A stretch of DNA of 14,175 nucleotides from Muribaculaceae bacterium. GTDB lineage: Bacteria > Bacteroidota > Bacteroidia > Bacteroidales > Muribaculaceae. The notes under the pieces were generated by a model. The model was not told where the DNA came from and searched no databases. It saw only the letters and a program-made list of their open reading frames with translations. This document shows positions 6,722-13,794 of the stretch, in pieces. The position numbers and the translations under genes were made by a program. The stretch is taken from the NCBI GenBank assembly GCA_017962285.1, contig JAGCVR010000116.1:1-14175 (forward strand), written 5' to 3'. Position 1 is the first letter of the stretch; each line of letters opens with the position of its first letter.

Positions 6722-8929
6722 TTATTTGTGCACCACGCGGTCGGCAAGCTCGGCAAGTTTGCCCGAGTTCCAGCGGTCGGTGGTTCCCACGAGGTATCCG
6801 GTGATGCGCTGCAGGCGGTCGATATGGGTGCTGCCGCATTTCGGGCACTCAGTAAGTCCCTCGGTGGCATCCTCGTAGCCGCACTCCATGCAGCGGTTGC
6901 GGTTGTGGTTCACCGAGCCGTAACCTATATTGTAGCGATCCATGAGATCCACAATGTCGCTGATTGCCTGTGGGTTGTGTGTGGCGTCGCCGTCGATTTC
7001 CACATAGAAGATGTTTCCGGCGCGCGTCAGGTCATGATAAGGTGCTTCCACCTCGGCTTTGTGCTTTGGACTGCAGTGGTAGTAAACGGGGACGTGGTTG
7101 GAGTTGGTGTAGTAAATCTTGTCGGTTACTCCAGGTATTTCTCCGAAATCCTTACGGTCGCGGCGTGTGAATTTGCCGCTCAATCCTTCGGCTGGTGTGG
7201 CGAGAACGCTGAAATTGTGCTTGTAGCGCTCGCTGAATTCCACCGATTTGTCGCGCATGCGAGTCACAATACGGATTCCCAGCTTCTGACTCTCGGCATC
7301 CTCGCCGTGGTGCTTGCCGGTAAGGGCGATGAGGCATTCGGCGAGCCCTATGAAGCCTATACCAAGGGTGCCCTGGTTTATCACAGGCTCAATGCTCTCG
7401 TTGGGCTTCAGCTTGTCGGCTCCGTTCCACAGCTGAGCCATCAGCAGCGGGAACTGCTTCGCAAACGCCGTCTTCTGGAAGTCGTAGCGGTCGCAGAGCT
7501 GACGGGCGGTAACCTCGAGCATGTTGTCGAGTTTGCGGAAAAATTCCTCGATGCGGGCTTCGCGGTCCTCGATCTTCATGCACTCTATGGCGAGCCGCAC
7601 GATGTTGATTGTGGAGAAGGATAGGTTGCCGCGGCCTATTGAGGTCTTCTCGCCGAAACGGTTCTCGAATACACGCGTGCGGCAGCCCATCGTGGCAACT
7701 TCGTAGCGGTAACGCTCGGGGTCGTCGATGCGCCAAAGTTCATGCTGGTTGTATGGGGTGTCGAGGTTTACAAAGTTGGGGAAGAACCGGCGCGCCGTAA
7801 CCTTGCATGCCAGCTGGTAGAGGTCGTAGTTGCGGTCGGTGGGAAGGTAGCTCACGCCGCGTTTCTTCTTCCATATCTGAATGGGGAAAATGGCTGTGGC
7901 GCCATTGCCCACTCCCTCGTAGGTGGAGTGAAGAAGCTCACGGATTATGCAGCGGCCTTCGGCGCTGGTGTCGGTGCCGTAATTTATTGAGCTGAACACC
8001 ACCTGGTTTCCTCCGCGCGAGTGGATGGTGTTCATGTTGTGGATAAATGCCTCCATCGCTTGATGAACGCGCTGGGCGGTGCGGTTGATTGCATGCTGCT
8101 TGGCACGTTCTTTCCCTGTTAGGCCTTCAAGTGGCTTGATTATGAAGTCATCTATCTCGCAGTCGTAGAGGTCGCTCAGGTCTTCGCCCTGCATCGCTTC
8201 TACGTTCTTCACCTCTTCCACGAAACTCTTGCGGACAAATGGAGCCAGGTAGAAATCGAATGCCGGAATCGCCTGACCGCCGTGCATTTCGTTCTGTGCG
8301 GTCTCCATCGAGATGCAGGCGAGCACGCTTGCCGTTTCTATGCGCTTTGCGGGACGAGATTCTCCGTGGTTGGCGAAGAAACCGTTGCGCAGTATCTTGT
8401 CCAGTGGGTGCTGCACGCAGGTGAGGCTCTTGGTGGGGTAGTAGTCCTTGTCGTGGATGTGGAGGTAATTGTTGCGCACTGCTTCGCGGGCTTCCTCGCT
8501 CAGCAGGTAGTCGTCGACAAACGGCTTGGTGGTTTCGCTGGCGAACTTCATCATCATTCCAGCCGGCGAGTCGGCGTTCATGTTGGCATTCTCGCGGGTG
8601 ATGTCGTTGTTCTTGGCATTGATTATCTCAAGGAAGATGTCGCGCGTCTTGGCTTTTCTCGCCACGCTGCGTTTGTGGCGGTAGTTGATGTAGCACCGTG
8701 CCACTTCCTTGCGCGGACTCTTCATCAGTTCCAGTTCCACCATGTCCTGGATTTCCTCCACGGTCATCTGGTCTTTGCCGTGTGCGCCGATGCGGTCGGC
8801 TATCCTCTGAATAAGCGATTCGTCCTCACCTCCGTCGGTGTGGAGCATTGCCTTGCGTATCGCTGCCTTAATCTTTTCCTCGTTGTATCCCACAATGCGC
8901 CCGTCGCGCTTTACCACTGTTTGAATCAT
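6722..8929 (-). CDS. nrdD: Anaerobic (class III) ribonucleoside-triphosphate reductase
   Basis: This 735-aa glycyl-radical enzyme reduces ribonucleoside triphosphates to deoxynucleotides under anaerobic conditions. Residues 1 to about 95 are an ATP-cone (QTVVKRDGRIVGYNEEKI), the allosteric domain that senses ATP/dATP. The catalytic barrel includes HIHDKDYYPTKSLTC (157-171) and ACISMETAQNEMHGGQ (204-219). Cys416 in MGCRTRVFENR is the likely thiyl-radical residue. Near the C-terminus Cys680, Cys683, Cys695 and Cys698 form the zinc site. Gly711 in RITGYLVG is the probable radical glycine, within the normal distance of the end. The length is close to the E. coli enzyme (about 710 aa). The gene heads the nrdD-nrdG operon, with a consensus promoter and a leader of about 70 nt. 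I saw no NrdR box in the leader. Confidence 0.97.
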   Translation of the reverse strand: MIQTVVKRDGRIVGYNEEKIKAAIRKAMLHTDGGEDESLIQRIADRIGAHGKDQMTVEEIQDMVELELMKSPRKEVARCYINYRHKRSVARKAKTRDIFLEIINAKNNDITRENANMNADSPAGMMMKFASETTKPFVDDYLLSEEAREAVRNNYLHIHDKDYYPTKSLTCVQHPLDKILRNGFFANHGESRPAKRIETASVLACISMETAQNEMHGGQAIPAFDFYLAPFVRKSFVEEVKNVEAMQGEDLSDLYDCEIDDFIIKPLEGLTGKERAKQHAINRTAQRVHQAMEAFIHNMNTIHSRGGNQVVFSSINYGTDTSAEGRCIIRELLHSTYEGVGNGATAIFPIQIWKKKRGVSYLPTDRNYDLYQLACKVTARRFFPNFVNLDTPYNQHELWRIDDPERYRYEVATMGCRTRVFENRFGEKTSIGRGNLSFSTINIVRLAIECMKIEDREARIEEFFRKLDNMLEVTARQLCDRYDFQKTAFAKQFPLLMAQLWNGADKLKPNESIEPVINQGTLGIGFIGLAECLIALTGKHHGEDAESQKLGIRIVTRMRDKSVEFSERYKHNFSVLATPAEGLSGKFTRRDRKDFGEIPGVTDKIYYTNSNHVPVYYHCSPKHKAEVEAPYHDLTRAGNIFYVEIDGDATHNPQAISDIVDLMDRYNIGYGSVNHNRNRCMECGYEDATEGLTECPKCGSTHIDRLQRITGYLVGTTDRWNSGKLAELADRVVHK

Positions 8930-9004
8930 ATCGTTTTATGTTATAGGTTTTTAGATGAAAATGCGAGTGGAAGTTGCCTGAAACGGGTCTTTCCAATCGC
9001 ATTG

Positions 9005-9035
9005 CAAAGTTAATAAAGTGCTTAAAAATGGCAAA
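9005..9035 (-). promoter_or_regulatory. Promoter of nrdD-nrdG
   Basis: Read on the minus strand, TTTG (9035-9032) is followed by exactly 19 nt and then TAACTTTG (9012-9005). This is a complete match to the Bacteroidetes TTTG-N19-TAnnTTTG promoter. Transcription would begin near 9000, leaving a leader of about 70 nt before the nrdD ATG at 8929. The -7 octamer is identical to that of the kinase pair. Confidence 0.83.
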
Positions 9036-9056
9036 TAATTTCAACAAAAAATTTTC

Positions 9057-9143
9057 AAAAAATTTTTTTTGGAAAACTTTTTCGCCTATGCAAAAACATA
9101 AAACGCAGACAATCAGTAAATTGAAAAAATTTTTGGAAAACTT
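9057..9143. repeat. A/T-rich direct repeat upstream of the nrdD promoter
   Basis: The 14-mer TTTTTGGAAAACTT occurs at 9066-9079 and again at 9130-9143, each preceded by a run of six A residues (9057-9062 and 9124-9129). The copies therefore match as A6-T(5 to 8)-GGAAAACTT, starting 64-67 nt apart. They lie just upstream of the nrdD -33 box and could be regulatory or DNA-bending sites, or simply low-complexity sequence. Confidence 0.5.
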
Positions 9144-9186
9144 CAAGAAAATCTCGCTTTCCAGAAATAAAAAATTGTTTTTCGCT

Positions 9187-9237
9187 GGGCTGGCCGCTCT
9201 AGCCTCTCTGGAAAATCTAGATCGGCTAGCCAGGCTA
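9187..9237. repeat. Palindromic element upstream of nrdD, inverted relative to the one after nrdG
   Basis: Read on the minus strand, the element begins TAGCCTGGCTAG (from 9237) and ends GCCAGCCC (to 9187). The same opening and closing words occur in the same order on the plus strand at 6197-6238. The centre also contains GGCTAGCC (9224-9231) and the palindrome TCTAGA (9217-9222). The two elements therefore flank nrdD-nrdG in opposite orientation. Confidence 0.55.
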
Positions 9238-9248
9238 TTTCCTTTTTC

Positions 9249-9328
9249 ACTCCCTCGGGCGTGGCCCGATTACTTCCTGCGCTCACAGCGCATTACTCCA
9301 CCTTTCACTTCCTGCGCGAAGCGCATTA
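9249..9328. repeat. Array of three similar hairpin units with different stems
   Basis: Each unit reads ACTyCC, then a short hairpin, then TTA. Unit 1 has stem TCGGGC/GCCCGA with loop GTG (9255-9269). Unit 2 has stem TGCGCT/AGCGCA with loop CAC (9278-9292). Unit 3 has stem TGCGC/GCGCA with loop GAA (9313-9325). Units 1 and 2 are directly joined with a 23-nt period; between 2 and 3 lies a remnant that begins ACTCC. Stem sequences differ between units but pairing is kept. The array ends 5 nt before the stop codon of the minus-strand gene at 9334; no T run supports classic termination. Confidence 0.65.
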
Positions 9329-9333
9329 AAAGC

Positions 9334-10017
9334 CTATTTCTTTATGAATTTCGCACCGTCCCAGGTGAAGGAAAGATTCAGTTTCGGGTTGTCCTTGTGT
9401 TTGAGTTTGATTTCCTTGCCGTAGCGTGGCAGCTCTATGTCGTACTGATGGAAATCTATGGTGCGTCCCAGCAGTTTTTCCGGAACAATCGGGCGCCATA
9501 ACACTTCGTTCTTCAGCACGCGGTAGAACATCATGTCGTTCACGCACAGATGTATTTCGCAGTCATCGTCATCGTCGGTGTAGGTAGCGTTGGGGTCTTC
9601 TTCGGGAGCGTTGAAGCCGGGCACTATGTATTCATAGCCAATCAGGGCAACACCCACCAGGGTTGAGCCGTCAGTGCAGCGCCAGTGGCACATCTGCATC
9701 TTGTATTCCAGCTCGGTGGCGACTTCTGCGCTGATGTAGCCGTTCTGCTTGTCGATTACGTATTCGCCGTACTCTTTCCGTCCCAGCATCACAGCAATAA
9801 CATTCTGCATCAAATCGTTGGGATAGGCATTGGAAAACCCCAGGAAGTAATCTAAAATATTGGGATTGTCTTCGTAGGAACCGGTGTAGAGGTTCTGGTT
9901 GCGCCATTCTTTCTCTATCTGGCTGAACGCGAGCGAGTGGTCGCCAAAGTTGTATTCTTCGGCGTTAAGCTTCATAATGCCGAGTGCCATGAGCGCGAGT
10001 AAAATCAGCTTTTTCAT
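9334..10017 (-). CDS. Exported protein of unknown function
   Basis: This is a 227-aa protein I do not recognise. Residues 1-19 are a clear signal peptide (MKKLILLALMALGIMKLNA, then EEYNF), with no lipobox Cys, so it is probably periplasmic. The mature part has four cysteines, Cys110 and Cys114 (CHWRCTDGS) and Cys153 and Cys158 (CEIHLC), enough for two disulfides. An acidic run of five Asp (148-152) comes just before Cys153. The segment NPNILDYFLGFSNAYP (51-66) and the C-terminal LSFTWDGAKFIKK are the most distinctive stretches. There are no further membrane segments and no enzyme motif. The gene has its own consensus promoter (10062-10092) and lies downstream of recG on the same strand, 107 nt away, so some read-through from the recG operon is possible. 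The coding call is firm because of the signal peptide and promoter; the function is unknown. Confidence 0.85.
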   Translation of the reverse strand: MKKLILLALMALGIMKLNAEEYNFGDHSLAFSQIEKEWRNQNLYTGSYEDNPNILDYFLGFSNAYPNDLMQNVIAVMLGRKEYGEYVIDKQNGYISAEVATELEYKMQMCHWRCTDGSTLVGVALIGYEYIVPGFNAPEEDPNATYTDDDDDCEIHLCVNDMMFYRVLKNEVLWRPIVPEKLLGRTIDFHQYDIELPRYGKEIKLKHKDNPKLNLSFTWDGAKFIKK

Positions 10018-10061
10018 AATCTTGTGGTTTTATATTATTATATAATGTGTGATGTCCACCA

Positions 10062-10092
10062 CAAATATATAACAATTCGTGATGCTTTGCAA
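10062..10092 (-). promoter_or_regulatory. Promoter of the exported-protein gene
   Basis: On the minus strand, TTG (10092-10090) is followed by 20 nt and then TATATTTG (10069-10062), an exact TAnnTTTG match. Transcription would start near 10055, with a leader of about 38 nt. The short inverted repeat TTGTGGT (10022-10028) / ACCACAA (10058-10064) overlaps the -7 box and leader and might act as an operator, but this is weak. Confidence 0.65.
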
Positions 10093-10124
10093 GTTTTATC
10101 GGATTATCCTTAATGATTCCTGTT

Positions 10125-12221
10125 TCAGCTGATGCGGCTCCAGTTCTCGTGCTTGTCGAAGAGGAAACGCATCTGCCGGTCGAGCAGCAAGCCGTCGGAT
10201 GTGGAAAGCTCAGGGTCGGCATTCAGCACTTCTTCGGCATCGTCGCGCGCAAGTTGGAGTATCTGCCCGTCCTGAGCCAGCGATGCTATGCGCAGGTTCA
10301 GCGGGATTCCGCTCTGCTGCGTCCCTTCCAGGTCGCCGGGGCCGCGGAGCCGCATGTCTTCTTCGGCAACCACGAAGCCGTCGTTGGTCTGTGTCATCAC
10401 TTCCAATCGGTGGCGGGTGTCGCGTGCCAGTTGGTATTTGCTCATCAGAATGCAGTAGGACTGGTCTGAACCGCGTCCCACCCTGCCGCGCAACTGGTGC
10501 AGCTGCGACAGTCCGAAACGCTCAGCGTTCTCTATCACCATCACGCTGGCGTTGGGCACATTCACACCCACTTCAATCACCGTGGTGGCAACCAGGATGT
10601 GTGCCTCGCCACGCACAAACTGTCCCATCTGATAGTCTTTCTCCGCCGGTTTCATCCGTCCGTGAACGTAGCACACCTTGTAGTGCGGGAAAGTCTCGCG
10701 GATCAGTTCATAGCCTTCCTCAAGTGCCTTGAGGTCGCTTTTCTCACTCTCTTCTATCAGCGGATACACGATATAAATCTGTCGCCCTTTGCGCAGTTCC
10801 TGACCCACAAACCGGTAAACCTGTTCATGCTGATCTTCGTAGCGGAGCAGGGTGGTGACGGGCTTGCGTCCGGGGGGCAGCTCGTCTATCACGCTCACGT
10901 CGAGGTCGCCATACACGGTCATCGCCAGCGTGCGGGGAATGGGGGTGGCAGTCATCACCAGCACGTGGGGCGCAATGGTGTTCTTCCGCCACAGCCGTGC
11001 CCGCTGGGCGACTCCGAAACGGTGCTGCTCATCGATGACGGCAAGACCGAGGTTGCTGAAACGCACTTTCTCCTCAATCAGCGCGTGGGTGCCGATGAGT
11101 ATCTGCAGTTCCCCGCTTTCCAGGCGGGTATGTATCTCGTCGCGCAGCTTCTTGCGCGTGCTTCCCGTAAGCAGCGCCACGCTGACTCCGATTCTCTCTG
11201 CCATTGCTCTGATTGTCTCGTAGTGCTGTGTGGCGAGGATTTCGGTCGGTGCCATGATACATGCCTGAAATCCGTTGTCAAGCGCAAGGAGCATCGTCAT
11301 GAATGCCACAATGGTCTTTCCGCTACCCACGTCGCCCTGCAGCAGGCGATTCATCTGCTTGCCGGAGCCCAGGTCCTGCCGAATCACACGGATTACTCGT
11401 TTCTGTGCGCCGGTAAGGGGGAATTCCATGTGATTCTTGTAGAATCCGTTGAAATAGTCGCCCACATGCTTGAAAATCAGTCCCGGTAACTTGGCGTTGC
11501 GGTTTTTTACATAGCGCAGGATGTTCAGTTGCAGAAAAAACAATTCCTCATATTTGAGCCTGAACTGCGCCTGCTGGAGCGTGCGCACGTCGGATGGCAG
11601 GTGGATGTTTGTCAGTGCGTCGGCAAGGGGCATCAGCCTGCGTTTCTGCAGTAGCCACTGTGGTAGTGTGTCGGGGAGTCGTTTCACCACCGGCAGTTCC
11701 AGGAGCGACGCCACAAGTTTCGCTATGGCGCGAGAGGTGAACGAGCGGTTACGCAGTTTCTCAGTCAGGTTATACACTCCCTGCAGACCTGTGGGCACGG
11801 CTTGGGGGTTGTAGGTGTCCACTTCGGGGTGCGCAATGCTGTAGTGGTTGCGAAAGAGCTGTGGCTTGCCGAATATCACATATTCCACGCCGGTATGCAG
11901 ACTCTCCTGAATGGACTTCACACGGTTGAACCATACTACTTCTATGGTCCCGGTTCCGTCGGTGAACAGGGCATTCAGCCGTCGGCGCGCTCCTTCGCCC
12001 TGCGTGGCAAAGGAGATGAAACGTCCCCGCAGCTGGACGTAAGGCACATCGCCTTCAAGGTCGGCTATGCGGTGAATCGTGGAGCGGTCCACGTAGCGGA
12101 ACGGAAAGTAGTAGAGCAGGTCGTAATAGGTGTGGATGTCGAGCTCTTTAGCGAGCAGTTCCGAACGTTTCGGTCCAACACCGCGCAGGTATTTTATGTC
12201 GAGTTTCGCAAGGTTGTTCAT
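10125..12221 (-). CDS. recG: ATP-dependent DNA helicase RecG
   Basis: This is a 698-aa helicase that remodels stalled replication forks and branch-migrates Holliday junctions. Residues 1 to about 260 are the wedge/OB region, beginning with the helix-hairpin-helix-like KYLRGVGPKRSELLAKEL. The helicase core follows: Walker A GDVGSGKT (296-303), DEQH box (397-400), motif III TATPIPRT (424-431) and motif VI QLRGRVGRG (576-584). The C-terminal part contains the family's LRGPGDLEGTQQSG stretch (625-638). The frame is open further upstream to 12329, but the true start is the ATG at 12221-12219: it gives the normal length and N-terminus, and it overlaps the ispD stop as ATGA, the usual sign of translational coupling. 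It is last in the DUF6452-DUF6048-ispD-recG string. No clear terminator follows it. Confidence 0.97.
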   Translation of the reverse strand: MNNLAKLDIKYLRGVGPKRSELLAKELDIHTYYDLLYYFPFRYVDRSTIHRIADLEGDVPYVQLRGRFISFATQGEGARRRLNALFTDGTGTIEVVWFNRVKSIQESLHTGVEYVIFGKPQLFRNHYSIAHPEVDTYNPQAVPTGLQGVYNLTEKLRNRSFTSRAIAKLVASLLELPVVKRLPDTLPQWLLQKRRLMPLADALTNIHLPSDVRTLQQAQFRLKYEELFFLQLNILRYVKNRNAKLPGLIFKHVGDYFNGFYKNHMEFPLTGAQKRVIRVIRQDLGSGKQMNRLLQGDVGSGKTIVAFMTMLLALDNGFQACIMAPTEILATQHYETIRAMAERIGVSVALLTGSTRKKLRDEIHTRLESGELQILIGTHALIEEKVRFSNLGLAVIDEQHRFGVAQRARLWRKNTIAPHVLVMTATPIPRTLAMTVYGDLDVSVIDELPPGRKPVTTLLRYEDQHEQVYRFVGQELRKGRQIYIVYPLIEESEKSDLKALEEGYELIRETFPHYKVCYVHGRMKPAEKDYQMGQFVRGEAHILVATTVIEVGVNVPNASVMVIENAERFGLSQLHQLRGRVGRGSDQSYCILMSKYQLARDTRHRLEVMTQTNDGFVVAEEDMRLRGPGDLEGTQQSGIPLNLRIASLAQDGQILQLARDDAEEVLNADPELSTSDGLLLDRQMRFLFDKHENWSRIS

Positions 12222-12901
12222 CGCTGCGAGAGAATCAGTTCGGCAATGGCAATGTCGGTTGGGTGCGTAATCTTGATGTTCAGAGGGTCGCCGGCACTGA
12301 GGGCTATTTGGTTGCCGGCACTTTCCCACACCGAGGCATCGTCGGTGAATGTGTCGGAGTAGGGCTGACGGTAGGCTTCATGGAGCATATCGGCGCGGAA
12401 CACCTGTGGGGTCTGCACTGCACGGAGCAGATTGCGGTTGAGTGTGGTGCTGCGGCTGCCGTCGGCATCAAGTTGCCGTATAGTGTCGGTAACCGCTATG
12501 GCTGGAACTGCCGCCGTGTGCATCCTTGCCACCACGAAAGCATCGGTTATCACCTGCCGGCTCACGAGGGGACGCACGCCGTCGTGCACCGCTATCAGTT
12601 CGTCGGCTCCGCTGCCGGTTGCACCAAGGGCATTTTTCACCGAAGCGTACCGGCTGTCGCCACCTGCCACAACGCGGTGGTCGATGTCAAACTTATGTTT
12701 TCGGCACAGCGAGTGCCAGTAATCAATCTGATTTTTGGGCAATGCCACCACAATCTTGCAGTCGCCCTCCAGTGCTGAGTAAAACGCACGGATTGAGCGC
12801 ATCAGCACCGGTTCACCGCCAAGTTCCAGAAACTGCTTGGGCACCGCCGAACCGAAACGTGTGCCACTGCCTCCTGCCACTATTATCACCCATTTGTTCA
12901 T
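12218..12901 (-). CDS. ispD: 2-C-methyl-D-erythritol 4-phosphate cytidylyltransferase
   Basis: This 227-aa enzyme transfers CMP from CTP to methylerythritol 4-phosphate, the third step of the MEP route to isoprenoid precursors. The N-terminal nucleotide-binding loop AGGSGTRFGSAVPKQF (9-24) contains the catalytic Lys22. HDGVRP (106-111) holds the metal-binding Asp107. QTPQVFR (163-169), TDDAS (186-190) and GDPLNIKITHPTD (204-216) are family signatures, with Lys210 matching the second conserved lysine; Arg156 probably matches the catalytic Arg of the E. coli enzyme. Length is normal. The gene starts 8 nt after the DUF6048 stop, and its own stop overlaps the recG start as ATGA, so it is mid-operon. 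The protein is cytosolic. Its partners in the pathway are not in this window. Confidence 0.96.
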   Translation of the reverse strand: MNKWVIIVAGGSGTRFGSAVPKQFLELGGEPVLMRSIRAFYSALEGDCKIVVALPKNQIDYWHSLCRKHKFDIDHRVVAGGDSRYASVKNALGATGSGADELIAVHDGVRPLVSRQVITDAFVVARMHTAAVPAIAVTDTIRQLDADGSRSTTLNRNLLRAVQTPQVFRADMLHEAYRQPYSDTFTDDASVWESAGNQIALSAGDPLNIKITHPTDIAIAELILSQR

Positions 12902-12909
12902 ATCGTAAA

Positions 12910-13794
12910 TCAGTCTGTTACAAGCGATTTCTTACTGCTTACCTTATCTTGCTTCACTTCAGTCTTCACCGGCCATCGGTCTTTCATCAGCGGCAACGTG
13001 TAGTAGATGCTCAGCGTTGCTGCCAGTGAACTGTTGCGGGGGCCGTAACCGGGAATATACCACGGACGGCTGTTCTCCGTTGACTTATAGTTGAAAATGC
13101 CGTGATATTTCACCTGCCAGCCGGCTGAAATGTTTTTCCACACCTTCACCCTGAGCCCAAGCGCTATTTCGCCCCAGAGGGCGTGCGATTTCTCGCCGGT
13201 GATGTCAAGCGTTCGTTCTTCTTTCCAGTAATTCTCTTTCAGGGTTATGTCGGTAATGTCGTAGCGGAAAGTGCTGTAACCGAGCCTCAACCCCACAAAT
13301 GCCTGATAGGCAGGCTCTTTCTTGAACAGCAGATTATAGTTGAACCCCACGCGGAAATATGGCGACAGCTTGCCTTTGTAGGTGTAGCTCTGGTCGTCGG
13401 GCGTAACCTTGGCGCGGCCCAGACCAACCTCAATGACTGGTTGAAGACGGTTCCACATGTTAAGCGTGGCACTCAGGTCCACTCCTCCGTATTTCTGACC
13501 GAATGCCATGAGGACCGGGTCCAGAATGTTGATTCCGAACGTAACGTCGGTCAGGATGGGGTAGTGCGGATATATCTTCCTAAGCGAGTCCTTGCGTTCC
13601 TGCGCTTTCGCCTGGGCGGTGTCGCCAACCACGTATTGTCGGATAATCTCTTCACTCGTCCCCTTGGGTGGAGTGAGCACAGTGTTGGTGGCGGGACGGA
13701 CTGGCGTAATGCGGCGCACCACGGAATCGGCCTGTGCCGAAATCTGCGGGACAAAAACCGTAAGAGCCAACAATATTAACGCTATGCGCTTCAT
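12910..13794 (-). CDS. DUF6048 family exported protein, probable outer-membrane beta-barrel
   Basis: This is a 294-aa exported protein matching DUF6048, by memory of the family and its neighbours. Residues 1-21 are a signal peptide (MKRIALILLALTVFVPQISA, cleaved near QADS). From about residue 80 the sequence alternates hydrophobic and polar residues in short strands rich in Tyr, Phe and Trp (PYFRVGFNYNLLF at 145-157, YQAFVGLRLGYSTFRYDIT at 163-181, ALWGEIALGLRVKVW at 205-219, LAATLSIYYTLPL at 257-269). This is the look of an outer-membrane beta-barrel. GYGPRNSS (249-256) is a distinctive segment. The tail after residue 270 is charged and Lys-rich. The start ATG overlaps the DUF6452 stop as ATGA, so the two proteins are probably made together and may act together. 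The barrel fold is inferred and the function is unknown. Confidence 0.88.
   Translation of the reverse strand: MKRIALILLALTVFVPQISAQADSVVRRITPVRPATNTVLTPPKGTSEEIIRQYVVGDTAQAKAQERKDSLRKIYPHYPILTDVTFGINILDPVLMAFGQKYGGVDLSATLNMWNRLQPVIEVGLGRAKVTPDDQSYTYKGKLSPYFRVGFNYNLLFKKEPAYQAFVGLRLGYSTFRYDITDITLKENYWKEERTLDITGEKSHALWGEIALGLRVKVWKNISAGWQVKYHGIFNYKSTENSRPWYIPGYGPRNSSLAATLSIYYTLPLMKDRWPVKTEVKQDKVSSKKSLVTD

Larger units (their letters stand above)
8930..9333. other. 404-nt intergenic region upstream of nrdD
   Basis: No credible gene lies here. From nrdD outward it holds the nrdD leader (8930-9000), the minus-strand promoter (9005-9035), a strongly A/T-rich stretch with a long direct repeat (9057-9143), a GC-rich palindromic element (9187-9237), and three related hairpin units (9249-9328) that end just before the stop codon of the next gene. 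Base composition switches sharply from A/T-rich to GC-rich near 9184, which suggests that the palindromic half has a separate origin. Confidence 0.7.

Noticed and set aside
6728..7624. 298-codon open frame on the plus strand
   Set aside because: Antisense to nrdD, with no recognisable protein features; a shadow of the coding strand.
8282..9013. 243-codon plus-strand frame reaching the nrdD promoter
   Set aside because: Almost entirely antisense to nrdD; no start signal or domain supports it.
8930..9060. NrdR box or cobalamin riboswitch upstream of nrdD
   Set aside because: I looked for an NrdR-like palindrome near the promoter and for a long structured leader; the leader is only about 70 nt and neither was seen.
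9249..9328. CRISPR-like array
   Set aside because: The units are palindromes with a 23-nt period and no unique spacers, and no cas gene is nearby.
9249..9328. Intrinsic terminators for the exported-protein gene
   Set aside because: None of the three hairpins is followed by a T run on the minus strand, so classic termination is not supported.
8974..9501. 175-codon plus-strand frame across the nrdD upstream region
   Set aside because: It runs through the promoter, poly-A/T tracts and hairpin array and then antisense to a signal-peptide gene; its Lys/Asn/Phe-rich start simply reflects A/T tracts.
10497..11489. 330-codon open frame on the plus strand
   Set aside because: It lies wholly antisense to recG, whose motifs are intact. 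High-GC codon use on the real strand keeps the opposite frame open.
12222..12329. 36-residue N-terminal extension of RecG
   Set aside because: It lies within the ispD coding sequence in another frame; the start at 12221 gives the family length and the ATGA overlap.
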